From contig NZ_JAGRQH010000004.1 in assembly GCF_018122595.1 (NCBI RefSeq), forward strand, positions 62,001 to 126,000: 64,000 nucleotides of DNA. The letters run 5' to 3'. A program made the translations under genes and the position numbers. Position 1 is the first letter of the stretch, and every line of letters starts with the position of its first letter. The stretch comes from Neokomagataea anthophila (GTDB lineage: Bacteria > Pseudomonadota > Alphaproteobacteria > Acetobacterales > Acetobacteraceae). Positions 1 through 7,709 of the stretch are shown one piece after another. Under the pieces are notes generated by a model. It was given only the letters and a program-made list of their open reading frames with translations. It was not told the origin of the DNA and made no database searches.

Positions 1-50
1 TCGGGCAAAAACCTGCGAAACGCTCACGCCGGAAATAAAGGAACTTCACC

Positions 51-245
51 ATGGCTACTCTGCCGCCAGATGACAAACCAATCTATCGACTGATCACAGG
101 CAAAGATGACGCCAATTTTTGCCGCCGCATTTCAGAGGCTCTCGCCTCTGGATACCGTCTGCACGGCTCTCCCTCCTGCACATTCAACGGCAAAGACGTC
201 ATTGTCGCACAGGCCGTTCTCTGGCCTTACACCAGCCAGACATAA
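51..245 (+). CDS. DUF1737 domain protein
   Basis: A 64-residue protein starting at an ATG with a good ribosome binding site (AAGGAA) eight bases upstream. The pattern YRLITG near residue 12, then FCRRISEALASGY and an LHGSPS motif, is what I know from DUF1737 proteins, which are small, of unknown function and widespread in proteobacteria. No signal peptide or membrane segment is visible. A strong hairpin follows the stop codon, so it ends its own transcript. It converges on the XRE regulator downstream. The family call is confident; the function is unknown. Confidence 0.8.
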   Translation: MATLPPDDKPIYRLITGKDDANFCRRISEALASGYRLHGSPSCTFNGKDVIVAQAVLWPYTSQT

Positions 246-246
246 A

Positions 247-270
247 AAAGGCCGGGTTCCCCCGGCCTTT
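247..270. terminator. Hairpin terminator after the DUF1737 gene
   Basis: Ten-base-pair stem AAAGGCCGGG / CCCGGCCTTT around a TTCC loop, starting two bases after the DUF1737 stop codon. An A run precedes it and a weak T/C tail follows, so it could stop transcription in both directions between the DUF1737 gene and the convergent regulator. Confidence 0.8.
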
Positions 271-276
271 CCCCCT

Positions 277-669
277 TCACATAGGGGGAAGATCAGATTT
301 TTTAATTTCTTTCACCCGTCGCTCAATCCATTTCTGGGTTTGCAATTTAATCAACGGGTCCAGCTGACGATACATCTTCAACAACGTATCCTCATCCGGT
401 GTCAGTACGGCTGGAATATCCTTCACTGCCATACCCGTCAGCAAAACTTCAGGCTCTACACCCAGCACTTTTGCCAATTGACCAAGATGTTTTCCAACAT
501 GACCAGCTCGGCCAGTTTCCCAAAACGCTACAGCAGAACGTGAAATGCCAACCTTCTGCGCCAACTGCAATTGGCTTAGCCCCGCCATTTCACGCAGCAA
601 CCGAATACGACGCCCCAAATCTAATCCTGGCGACAAAGCTTCGTTCTCAACTGATCGACCTTCACTCAT
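277..669 (-). CDS. XRE-family helix-turn-helix regulator
   Basis: A 130-residue cytoplasmic DNA-binding protein when started at the ATG at 669, which has the purine-rich site AGGGGGG about 11 bases upstream. A longer reading from a GTG at 699 is possible but less well supported. The HTH_3 domain occupies roughly residues 17-75 and includes LGRRIRLLREMAGLSQLQLA and ISRSAVAFWETGRAG, the Cro/C1 recognition-helix pattern. The charged C-terminal tail of about 55 residues is not recognised. No partner gene is obvious. It is read divergently from the tRNA across an AT-rich intergenic region, where autoregulation would be typical for the family. The target is unknown. Confidence 0.75.
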   Translation of the reverse strand: MSEGRSVENEALSPGLDLGRRIRLLREMAGLSQLQLAQKVGISRSAVAFWETGRAGHVGKHLGQLAKVLGVEPEVLLTGMAVKDIPAVLTPDEDTLLKMYRQLDPLIKLQTQKWIERRVKEIKKSDLPPM

Positions 670-699
670 AAAACGATCAGCCCCCCTGTAAGTAGCCAC

Positions 700-1011
700 G
701 ATAGACGCCTATACGATCAAAATGATTCATACATGCGTACATATTATGTTAACGCCCTGTCATTCAACGTCATAATGACATGAAATCGCAACCAAAATTG
801 TAACAGATCTTCCTTGCAACTCTTTGAAGAAAAAACATTTTTCTAATTTTCCTTTTCGGAACCTTTTCTCTGAACTTAACGTTGAATAAAGATGGACAAA
901 ATGTAATCCATTCATCTTATAAAATATTTTATATATTGAAACAATTGAGTTTTTCTCAAAAAATATGACCTCTTGTCAAATTTTCTAATATCTCTTAGAA
1001 AAAAGTGGCGT
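700..1011. other. AT-rich intergenic region
   Basis: About 310 bases without a convincing gene, between the divergent XRE regulator and the tRNA. It is much richer in A and T than its flanks. Two small symmetric motifs stand out near the regulator: TACATGCGTA at 730-739 and the near-perfect palindrome GTCATAATGAC at 769-779. Either could be an operator for the regulator; neither is proven. The tRNA promoter lies at the right end. Confidence 0.5.
973..1000 (+). promoter_or_regulatory. Candidate sigma-70 promoter of tRNA-Arg(CCU)
   Basis: TTGTCA at 973-978 and TTAGAA at 995-1000 are separated by 16 bases and lie just upstream of the tRNA 5' end at 1012. Spacing and position fit a housekeeping promoter; the -10 box is a poor match. 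Confidence 0.45.
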
Positions 1012-1324
1012 GTCTGCGTAGCTCAGTAGGATAGAGCACAGGATTCCTAGTATTAAATTGGGCGCCATGCTTGGAAACTACATGGTGGATTTGCTCAAAT
1101 TCGGGGAACGCTCTGACCTTCTTTCAAGGGTCGTGCCAATCCCGAGCCAAGCTTCTCTTCTAGAGAAGAAGGTGTAGAGACTGTACGGGCAACACCTTGG
1201 CACTCCTAGCCATGGTGAAGAGACAGTCCAGACCACGAACAAGCACTTAAATACGTGCTTGGCGGCGAAAGCCGAAGTGGTATGAATCCTGGGGCCGAAG
1301 GTTCGAATCCTTCCGTGGACACCA
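1012..1324 (+). tRNA. tRNA-Arg(CCU), interrupted by a group I intron
   Basis: Exon 1 is 1012-1048 and exon 2 is 1285-1324. The seven-base acceptor strands GTCTGCG (1012-1018) and CGTGGAC (1314-1320) pair with two G-U wobbles. The D stem is GCTC/GAGC, the anticodon stem is CAGGA (1039-1043) with TCCTG (1287-1291), and the T arm is GAAGG-TTCGAAT-CCTTC. The spliced anticodon loop is TTCCTAA with anticodon CCT at 1046-1048, decoding AGG. The CCA end is encoded at 1322-1324. The gene is split directly after anticodon base 36, so the tRNA is useful only after splicing. Its 3' end also serves as one end of an island (the repeat at 1306-1326). The intron-in-tRNA-Arg(CCU) arrangement is known from Agrobacterium. 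Confidence 0.95.
1049..1284 (+). ncRNA. Group I intron (IC3-type) in tRNA-Arg(CCU)
   Basis: A 236-nt intron lying between the U of the anticodon and A37. It shows the expected group I parts. The exon ends in U and the intron ends in G (1284). A GGG at 1060-1062 can serve as internal guide, pairing with CCU. P2 is the seven-pair stem 1063-1069/1081-1087. The block GCCAATCCCGAGCCAAGC (1135-1152) resembles the P4-P5 region of the cyanobacterial tRNA-Leu intron. P7 is GACTGT (1179-1184) with ACAGTC (1223-1228). A GAAA tetraloop hairpin lies at 1263-1274 near the 3' end. It has no homing endonuclease gene. Self-splicing with a guanosine cofactor is expected from the family but not shown here. Confidence 0.92.
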
Positions 1325-1326
1325 CT
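1306..1326 (+). repeat. Direct repeat copy 1 (attachment site within tRNA-Arg)
   Basis: Twenty-one bases from the T loop through the encoded CCA and two bases beyond. They are repeated exactly, in the same orientation, at 7900-7920. The flanking bases differ on both sides, so the match is precise. Integration at a tRNA 3' end with a duplicated end segment is the standard signature of tyrosine-recombinase islands. The repeat lies entirely in exon 2, so the intron is not disturbed. Confidence 0.88.
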
Positions 1327-1350
1327 ACTAGCCAGAATCCTCAAAAAATA

Positions 1351-1934
1351 GGTCCCTGTTGCAAAGTTGAGCATCCTGTTGGAAACCGCTGCTGGTAGTT
1401 AGATATGAGTGATTTCAAGGGGCGTCATTTTCGTGGTGAAGTGATCCTATGGGCTGTGCGTTGGTATTGCCGCTATGGAATCAGCTACCGGAATTTGGAA
1501 ACCATGCTGGCCGAACGAACGGGGCGTGAGCGTTGATCATTCAACAATTTACCGCTGGGTCCAGCGCTATGCTCCCAAGATAGAAAAACGTTTACGCTGG
1601 TACTGGAAACGCCCGGGGGTTTCCAGCAACTGGCTAGTTGATGGGACCTACATTAAGGTCAAAGGAAAATGGACCTATCTGTACCGGGCTGTCGGCAAAG
1701 GCGGTGATACGATTGATTTCTTCCTCTCACCGATCCGGAACGCCAAGGCTGCCAAACGCTTTCTGGGCAAAGCCTTGCAGGGTCTGAGAGACCGGGAGAA
1801 GCCTGAGACAATCAACACAGATAAAGCCCCAACCTACAGCATAGCAATCAACGAACTCAAGAAGAACGGTTAGCTTCCCGACACGGTGAAACACCGCCAG
1901 GTCAAGTATCTCAACAACGTGATTGAGGCTGACG
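1351..1934 (+). mobile_element. IS6-family insertion sequence, truncated
   Basis: The left terminal repeat at 1351-1375 contains CTGTTGCAAAGTT, the hallmark of IS6/IS26-group ends. The transposase gene follows 29 bases later. The right part is missing: the reading frame stops matching at 1934, where an IS3-family element begins. A second, lone copy of the 25-base end (one mismatch) lies at 7772-7796. The element cannot be active, since both its transposase and one end are damaged. Confidence 0.85.
1405..1934 (+). pseudogene. IS6-family transposase, frameshifted and truncated
   Basis: From the ATG at 1405 the reading begins MSDFKGRHFRGEVILWAVRW, a typical IS6-family DDE transposase N-terminus. 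A tandem CGAA CGAA at 1512-1519 adds four bases and ends this frame at the TGA at 1534-1536. The protein continues in another frame as RGVSVDHSTIYRWVQRYAP, with the catalytic-core motif LVDGTYIKVKGKW and NTDKAPTY. That frame is in turn cut by a TAG at 1871-1873, after which LPDTVKHRQVKYLNNVIEAD still reads. The gene then ends at the IS3-family boundary, removing the C-terminus. It therefore carries three independent lesions. Confidence 0.88.
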
Positions 1935-1993
1935 TGCCCCCCGGAAAAGTATCCATTTTAAAGTAGAGTCCGTTTTGAGAAGGAACCGGACCT

Positions 1994-2260
1994 ATGAAGC
2001 GCAGTCGTTTTACGGAAGAACAGATTATCAAGATCCTGCACGAGCAGGAGGCGGGGCTGAAAGTGCTAGACCTCTGTCGCAAACACGGTATGAGTGACGC
2101 TACGTTTTACAAGTGGAAAACCCGTTATGGAGGCCTTGAGGTCTCAGAAGCGAAGAAGCTGCGTGCGTTGGAAGACGAGAATACCCGTCTGAAACGTCTC
2201 CTGGCGGATACGATTCTGGACAACGCGACTTTGAAGGAAGTCGTTGGAAAAAAGTGGTAA
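1994..2260 (+). CDS. IS3-family transposase OrfA
   Basis: Eighty-eight residues beginning MKRSRFTEEQIIKILHEQEA, with the helix-turn-helix segment LCRKHGMSDATFYKWKTRYG and a following leucine-rich coiled coil. These are the OrfA features of the IS407 group of the IS3 family. The last codons contain the slippery heptamer A AAA AAG at 2248-2254, where IS3 ribosomes slip back one base to make the OrfAB fusion. The frame itself looks intact. Confidence 0.92.
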   Translation: MKRSRFTEEQIIKILHEQEAGLKVLDLCRKHGMSDATFYKWKTRYGGLEVSEAKKLRALEDENTRLKRLLADTILDNATLKEVVGKKW

Positions 2261-3150
2261 CGCCTGCTGCGAAGCAGCAGGCTGTTGATCTTATACGTGA
2301 TGTTTTCAGTGTGAGTGAACGCCATGCCTGCCGGGTTGTTGGTGTTGCTCGGCGCATCATTCGGTATGTTTCTGTGCGCCCAGAGGATACGACTTCACGA
2401 CAACGCTTGCGGGAATTGGCAGCAGAACGGCGCCGCTTTGGCTATCGTCGTTTAGAGTATCTTCTGGCTCGTGAAGGGCATGTCGTGAACCATAAGAAAC
2501 TCTTCCGCTTATATCAGGAGGAAGGGTTGAAGGTTCGTCATCGCGGTGGTCGCAAAAGGGCTTTGGGGACGCGTACGCCACTCACTCTACCTCAAGAACC
2601 AGGGCAACGCTGGAGTTTGGATTTCGTCTCTGACGCGCTGATCTGCGGACGGCGTATCCGGATATTAACAATCATTGATGATGTGAGCCGAGAAAACTTG
2701 GCGCTCATTGTTGATACGTCTTTATCCGGAGGGCGGGTTGCCCGGTAGTTGACTATGTTGGTGGAACGCCACGGGAAGCCGCTCATCATTGTGAGTGACA
2801 ATGGGACAGAATTCACCTCCCATGCCATTTTGAAATGGGCCGAAGAGATGGGCGTGGAGTGGCATTACATCGCGCCCGGCAAACCACAGCAGAATGGCTT
2901 TATTGAAAGCTTTAACGGCAAACTGCGTGATGAATGCTTAAACGAGACGCTTTTCACCTCTCTACCCCATGCGCGGCATGTTCTGGCGCTGTTGCGTGAG
3001 GATTACAATACCGTACGCCCACACTCAAAACTGGGTGGTAGAACTCCCGCTCAGGTCGTTCAGCAATGGTCTTATGAGCATGCCCATAAGACCATTGCTA
3101 TCCTATCAACCACACACCATAAAAGAGAAACCTCTACTTACCAGTGGTAA
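2254..3150 (+). pseudogene. IS3-family transposase OrfB, interrupted by a stop
   Basis: The reading frame is in the -1 phase relative to orfA and is reached by slippage at 2248-2254. It contains the HTH_21-like region and the rve integrase core: DFVSDAL (first Asp), then SDNGTEF and [16 protein letters not shown] (second Asp and catalytic Glu). A TAG at 2746-2748 splits the core. The sequence GTTGCCCGG-TAG-TTGACT lies where family members usually read VRELT, so a GAG to TAG change is likely. Both halves are otherwise well preserved, which suggests a recent mutation. Confidence 0.85.
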
Positions 3151-3168
3151 TAGCTTGGGGGCACGCCA

Positions 3169-5304
3169 TTATCGTGAATCTGCGTCCCAATAATGTACAG
3201 AGGCTCGGTACTGCTTAACAAAAAACATTTCCCACAGCTCACGACACCGAAAAACCGTCAATTTTTCGTGCCTTGTAAGGTCATTAATGTCTTTTCGCTC
3301 CAAAGATTCACGCCAGAATTTCGCTTTTTTAGGTCGAGACATAGCACCAGCCATATGCCGCATAGTGAACCACGGACTTGAAATTGCATCTTTGAAAGAC
3401 ATTTCCGAAGGAATTAAATCTCTCATTTCCTCTGTATATTGATACGTCTTCTTTACAACAGGATGTAAGTCCTCCCCATCATACGGCGTCTTAAGCCATT
3501 TCATTTTTTTGACGAACGGTATCTCTATGCTTGTTAGACGTACAAAAGCAGGAGAAAATAGGAAGACAAGCGCCGGAAAAATAAGAGAAAACTTAAATGC
3601 ATCAATTCCCCCAGGACCCAATTGAATACCAAGAGTTCTAAACTGTTGAATATGCATATACGGAAATATATTAGCTCTTGAGTAGAGAATAATACCTCCC
3701 CCCAATAACGACAGAGGATAATAGTTTTTAATACACTCCATCCAACCAAGCTTTGTACCGTCCCGATCTTGGGATTCCCAAGTTAATTTTTTCCTTTTAA
3801 TCCACTGCCATAAGAACATATTAATCAAAAACATTGCAATCAACATAATACATGATTGAAGGAATGCAAATAAAAAATACGAAAATACGAACTTTATTGT
3901 TCCGCCCATTTTGGGTATAAGATTCTTCCTCTTAAGAACAAAATAATATATTGATAACTGTGCTGTAGATGCAAGTAAAAGAACCAATGCTATATAGGTG
4001 AAATACTGCGTCATACCTGTAGTGAAATATAGATGATAATACTCCATTAACATACGCGTCTTCATAGGGTTATGAAAAATATAACTAAACCCATAGTACG
4101 ATGTTAGAAAGGTTATGAACCCAATAGTCGCCGCATAGTAAAATATTGCACGCTGGAACATATTAATTTTTCCAAAGTGACTTAGACTTTTGGACATAAA
4201 AAACCTAAACCAGTCCTGCGCACCGACGAGCCAACGTCGCTCTCGTATATAAAAATTTGATAAATTATGAAGCTGCTGATCAAAAGAAATGATTTGCGGT
4301 AAAATCCATGTTTCATATCCCGCCCCAATCAAAAGCGCTCCTTCATAATAATCGTGCGAAATCATTTTCCCGCCTGGGAAAAAACTGGATGGGAGAGAAA
4401 CCGGAAAATTACAATGTTCCATAAACGCGGAAGCGCGCACGATCGCATTATGACCCATGTAAAACCCACGACCAGGGTTAAAGTAATTATAATAATGCGT
4501 GTATAAGAAATTATCGATCAAAAACCGGAAATTACTTACAATACCAAACGTCGTATCTGAGGTAACCTCATAAAAACGAGATTGTATAAGTGCTGTATTA
4601 TCACTACCCTCCATAGACCTGGCGAGAGTAATCATGGATTCTCCCGGCAAAATACTATCAGCATCAAGCATTATAACATATTTATAGCTTCTGCCCCAGC
4701 GGCGATAAAAATCAGATGTATTGCCCACTTTTGCAAAAGTATTTGATATTCTATGTCTGTACGTTATATTAAAGTGTGGAAACTGTTCCCGTAGAAGAAA
4801 AACAGCCATTTCTTCTTGAATAATAACGTCTTCATTACGGCTATCAGACAGCACAAACCAGTCAAAATGTTTTGCTTCACCATGAGGGGATAGTTCCTCC
4901 ATCATGGCTTTTAATCCACCAGAAACCCGCGCCGGATCTTCATGGTAAATAGGCATGAGGATGGCGATCCGCGTATCCTCTTTAAGAGGCACAGCGTAAT
5001 TAATTGGATTAAGCTTATCTGCCTCAACAGGCCTCAGTGCAGCATAGGCCCCAAAGACAAATAAAAGGAACATCGAGCCACCGAGTGACGTGACCAGCGC
5101 CCCCACACCGCATAACGGCACAAAAACAAATGGGCTAACACCATTGATATACATCTGTATCGACGTAAGCGTAAACAAGAGCGTAAACTGTAAAACGCCA
5201 AAACAAAATAGCACCCACCCTCTTTTTTTACGCTCTGCTACAAGTTGGCGCTTACGCATTTCAGAAGAAGACATGTTTGGTGATAAGCTTTTTCCAGCAC
5301 TCAT
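3169..5304 (-). CDS. OpgH/MdoH-like processive glucan synthase (GT2)
   Basis: About 711 residues from the ATG at 5304 (a TTG three codons upstream is an alternative). OpgH is an inner-membrane glucosyltransferase that polymerises glucose from UDP-glucose and passes the glucan to the periplasm. Visible GT2 features are IAILMPIYHED, VLSDSRNED, VIMLDADSI, SHDYYEGALL and RERRW, the D,D,D,(Q/R)xxRW pattern, with membrane segments on both sides. The C-terminal region (LTRHEKLTVFRCRELWEMFF) resembles that of E. coli OpgH, but the long soluble N-terminus of the E. coli enzyme is absent. The gene ends six bases from the insertion sequence, so the last residues may have changed. No opgG neighbour is present; the upstream genes are capsule-export types. 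The enzyme class is confident, the product unknown. Confidence 0.85.
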   Translation of the reverse strand: MSAGKSLSPNMSSSEMRKRQLVAERKKRGWVLFCFGVLQFTLLFTLTSIQMYINGVSPFVFVPLCGVGALVTSLGGSMFLLFVFGAYAALRPVEADKLNPINYAVPLKEDTRIAILMPIYHEDPARVSGGLKAMMEELSPHGEAKHFDWFVLSDSRNEDVIIQEEMAVFLLREQFPHFNITYRHRISNTFAKVGNTSDFYRRWGRSYKYVIMLDADSILPGESMITLARSMEGSDNTALIQSRFYEVTSDTTFGIVSNFRFLIDNFLYTHYYNYFNPGRGFYMGHNAIVRASAFMEHCNFPVSLPSSFFPGGKMISHDYYEGALLIGAGYETWILPQIISFDQQLHNLSNFYIRERRWLVGAQDWFRFFMSKSLSHFGKINMFQRAIFYYAATIGFITFLTSYYGFSYIFHNPMKTRMLMEYYHLYFTTGMTQYFTYIALVLLLASTAQLSIYYFVLKRKNLIPKMGGTIKFVFSYFLFAFLQSCIMLIAMFLINMFLWQWIKRKKLTWESQDRDGTKLGWMECIKNYYPLSLLGGGIILYSRANIFPYMHIQQFRTLGIQLGPGGIDAFKFSLIFPALVFLFSPAFVRLTSIEIPFVKKMKWLKTPYDGEDLHPVVKKTYQYTEEMRDLIPSEMSFKDAISSPWFTMRHMAGAMSRPKKAKFWRESLERKDINDLTRHEKLTVFRCRELWEMFFVKQYRASVHYWDADSR

Positions 5305-5500
5305 TTTTACCAATTACTTTCATAGAAAGAGCTTTATTGATGGGGGGCGTCCACGTTTTTTCTTTCAAATAGACAAAACAGTGATGTTTAATCTCCTCCC
5401 ATGAAAGTTGCTCTTTTTCTTCTTTCTGCCTAAGGTGAGGAATCTCCGCCTCATCTAAAAAGGAAGCAGAGATTTTTTGTACCAACTTCGAATTAAACAT
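5261..5500 (-). CDS. Small hypothetical protein between wza-like and opgH-like genes
   Basis: Seventy-nine residues, charged and soluble, with no motif I recognise. The start at 5500 has a strong ribosome binding site (TAAGGT, six to seven bases upstream). The frame overlaps the beginning of the glucan synthase gene by about 44 bases, which suggests translational coupling within the operon. The sequence is rich in Lys and Glu in its central part. It might be an operon-specific accessory protein, or a remnant of a longer gene. I cannot say which. Confidence 0.5.
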   Translation of the reverse strand: MFNSKLVQKISASFLDEAEIPHLRQKEEKEQLSWEEIKHHCFVYLKEKTWTPPINKALSMKVIGKNECWKKLITKHVFF

Positions 5501-5528
5501 AGTTTACCTTACCTAAAAAGATGACTTA

Positions 5529-6644
5529 TCATTTCAGAGCAGCACCCATCGCTGCCGGGTAACCAACACTCATGATAATATTAACCACCTGCTGCAAGGT
5601 TACGCTACGTGAAGGTGGGATATAAACCATGTCTTTATTGTTCACTGGGAAAGTTTGTGCAGCACGCATCCCTTCAGGTTTATCGAAATTAATACGATAA
5701 ATTACACGAGTATCATTCTTGAATATGAAGATTGCACGCCCTTGCGCACTGTTAAGATTCATATCTCCAGCACCAGACAAAACCTCAGAAAGGGTCGGCA
5801 GTTCATCAAATGGCACCGTCGTTGGACTTTTCCAACCAGCCCCTAAGCACAGAGCTTTCACGACCGGAGTATGCTGCAGAACGATACGATCTCCCGCTTG
5901 CAACGGAATCGCCTGTGACAATGCTGCCTTCATTGGCAACTGAAAGCTCTTTCCTTCACGAATAAGGAGTATGTTATTAACCGACAAATCACTACCTTGG
6001 CGGCTTGGATCAAAGACACGGAACCCTCCCGCCCGAGCAATGGCTTCACTAATGTCCATACCGCCTTCAGACCAATTTAAAACCGTCGGAGCATTCACTG
6101 CCCCCATCACGACAATATTTTGCGCTTTATTTTCGGCAATTTGTATGGTTGCTTCTGGCTGCGGGAACAACTCAGTCTTCCCAAAGCGCTCCGCTATTAT
6201 CTTCTCAGCTTTTTGAGGAAGCATACCACGAACATAAACCTTACCCACATAAGGGAGGTTTACAGTCCCATCCATAGAAACTGTGTAATGCCCCATATCT
6301 CGTGGCTGCGGCACGTTCCCCAAGACAACGTCAGACTGACCTGCGGCAACCCATAATGTTAAGCTAAGGACATCACCTGTAGAGATCTTCAGCGGCACAA
6401 CAGAAGAGTACTTTAAAGTACTCAACGTATCATCAAGTGCTTTCTTTTGCGTAAGTATCGTTTCCTGCCACAATTGTGAAGAAATGGCCTCGGTAACATC
6501 TACTACCGGCAAAGAGTTTTCTGTCTTGTCTAGCAGCAACGATGCATGAGGGCCCGCCGATGGCATAAACGCACAAGCGCCTAGTGCAATGGGAAGCATG
6601 GTGGATGCGAGAATTTTCAAACGTTTCACGTGCAACCTCAACAT
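5529..6644 (-). CDS. Wza/CtrA-like polysaccharide export lipoprotein
   Basis: A 371-residue predicted outer-membrane lipoprotein. A basic start and hydrophobic stretch lead to the lipobox LGAC at about residues 21-24. The polysaccharide-export domain follows at about residues 65-180 (LKISTGDVLSLTLW, VSMDGTVNLPYVGKVYVRG), then SLBB-type segments including VVMGAVNAPTVLNW and AGDRIVLQ. In the family such proteins form the outer-membrane channel for capsule or exopolysaccharide. The gene begins six bases after the KpsE-like gene, so the two are co-transcribed. The short C-terminal helix VVNIIMSVGYPAAMG could be the membrane-spanning segment. The product is confident; the substrate is not known. 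Confidence 0.88.
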   Translation of the reverse strand: MLRLHVKRLKILASTMLPIALGACAFMPSAGPHASLLLDKTENSLPVVDVTEAISSQLWQETILTQKKALDDTLSTLKYSSVVPLKISTGDVLSLTLWVAAGQSDVVLGNVPQPRDMGHYTVSMDGTVNLPYVGKVYVRGMLPQKAEKIIAERFGKTELFPQPEATIQIAENKAQNIVVMGAVNAPTVLNWSEGGMDISEAIARAGGFRVFDPSRQGSDLSVNNILLIREGKSFQLPMKAALSQAIPLQAGDRIVLQHTPVVKALCLGAGWKSPTTVPFDELPTLSEVLSGAGDMNLNSAQGRAIFIFKNDTRVIYRINFDKPEGMRAAQTFPVNNKDMVYIPPSRSVTLQQVVNIIMSVGYPAAMGAALK

Positions 6645-6650
6645 TTTGGG

Positions 6651-7691
6651 TTATTTAATAATGACGTAAAGCAGGAAGGAAAGAACAAGAATTGCAATTG
6701 ACCAATAAACCGCACGCGGCATCATTGGATCTGTTGGTTTTACTGTATTTTCAACCACGTCAACATGATAAGAGCTGCGTGTTTCTAACTGTTCAATATC
6801 TTGAATATTCTGGTTATCCAACCGAACGACATTCATTCCTTCAGAAATATTTTGTTTCAAGCTAGAGTATTGCGTGTAAATAGGAGATAAAGTCTTGCTC
6901 ACAGATTGGCTTTGAACCTCAATCTGATGGTCCAATGTTGCAATTTGTGCTTTCAGCATTGCCAGCTCTTGTGAGCGTTGCGCAAAATACTGGGCCGCAG
7001 AGGCACGGCTATCCAGAGTAACACGCGTTTCCTGATAATGATTTAAGAGCTCTAATGTCCGATTATAAACAACATCGTAATCGGCAATACCGTGTTCTTT
7101 CTGAAACTGTTGCATGTCTGCAAAGGCTGCCGCCAGCTTCAACCGATCACGACTAAGCTCGCCCTCAATCCGTGAACGCTCGTTTTCGTAAGCCAAGACA
7201 CCAGCATCAGCAAGATGCTTACGTGCATACTCAATAACGGTCTTATTAAGATCAGACGAGAAGTCGGAATGATAACTATCCACGTTAACTTTAACGAGGC
7301 CACTTTCATCATCAATAGAAACGACCACATGTGAGCGATAATAAGCCCATAGTCGCATAGGGTTCTGCGAAAACAAGCTACTGATGCTTCCATAGCGCGT
7401 CAGAAAGTCACCTTTCTGCCACTCACCAGTAAGCTTTTTGAAGCTCAAATGAGAGAAACAATCCCATCCTGTAATTGTTTCTCTAAAAATGTATGCTCCT
7501 GGAGAAGCACTCCCGCCCAGAATACTACCACCGCCAGTGCCCGCGCCATTACCAAACCCATAGACACGAACAATAGACTCACTTTCATACCTAGGAGTTG
7601 CCAGAAAAAATAAATATATAATTGATATTATTGAGGGCCCTCCACAAATTATCCAAAATAATTTTCTCTTATAGAAAATTAAATTATCCAC
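6651..7691 (-). CDS. KpsE/CtrB/BexC-like capsule export inner-membrane protein
   Basis: A 346-residue protein starting at a GTG with AGGTAGGA just upstream. It has one membrane segment near each end (about residues 12-30 and 325-345) and a long periplasmic coiled-coil middle. This is the layout of polysaccharide co-polymerase family 3 proteins that link the inner-membrane machine to a Wza-type channel. The motif RYESESIVRVYG after the first segment and the proline-containing PTDPMMPR before the second are family-like. In capsule loci these work with a KpsMT ABC transporter, but none is present here. It is the first gene of the island operon and lies just downstream of a perfect palindrome. 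Confidence 0.85.
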   Translation of the reverse strand: MDNLIFYKRKLFWIICGGPSIISIIYLFFLATPRYESESIVRVYGFGNGAGTGGGSILGGSASPGAYIFRETITGWDCFSHLSFKKLTGEWQKGDFLTRYGSISSLFSQNPMRLWAYYRSHVVVSIDDESGLVKVNVDSYHSDFSSDLNKTVIEYARKHLADAGVLAYENERSRIEGELSRDRLKLAAAFADMQQFQKEHGIADYDVVYNRTLELLNHYQETRVTLDSRASAAQYFAQRSQELAMLKAQIATLDHQIEVQSQSVSKTLSPIYTQYSSLKQNISEGMNVVRLDNQNIQDIEQLETRSSYHVDVVENTVKPTDPMMPRAVYWSIAILVLSFLLYVIIK

Positions 7692-7709
7692 TCTGTCCTA
7701 CCTTATAAC

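Larger units (their letters stand above)
1935..3163 (+). mobile_element. IS3-family (IS407-group-like) insertion sequence
   Basis: A 1,229-bp element beginning TGCCCCC and ending GGGGGCA, with longer imperfect similarity between its ends. It carries the two overlapping transposase frames typical of IS3 elements. It sits inside the IS6-family transposase gene. The four bases on either side (GACG and CGCC) do not form a target duplication, and the right flank does not continue the IS6 gene. A deletion or recombination therefore followed insertion. Its orfB has an internal stop, so the element is probably inactive. Confidence 0.85.

Noticed and set aside
1078..1374. Minus-strand open frame of 98 codons across the intron, a possible homing endonuclease
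   Set aside because: It has no LAGLIDADG, GIY-YIG or HNH motif and runs through the tRNA 3' exon into the IS end; the intron core explains the sequence.
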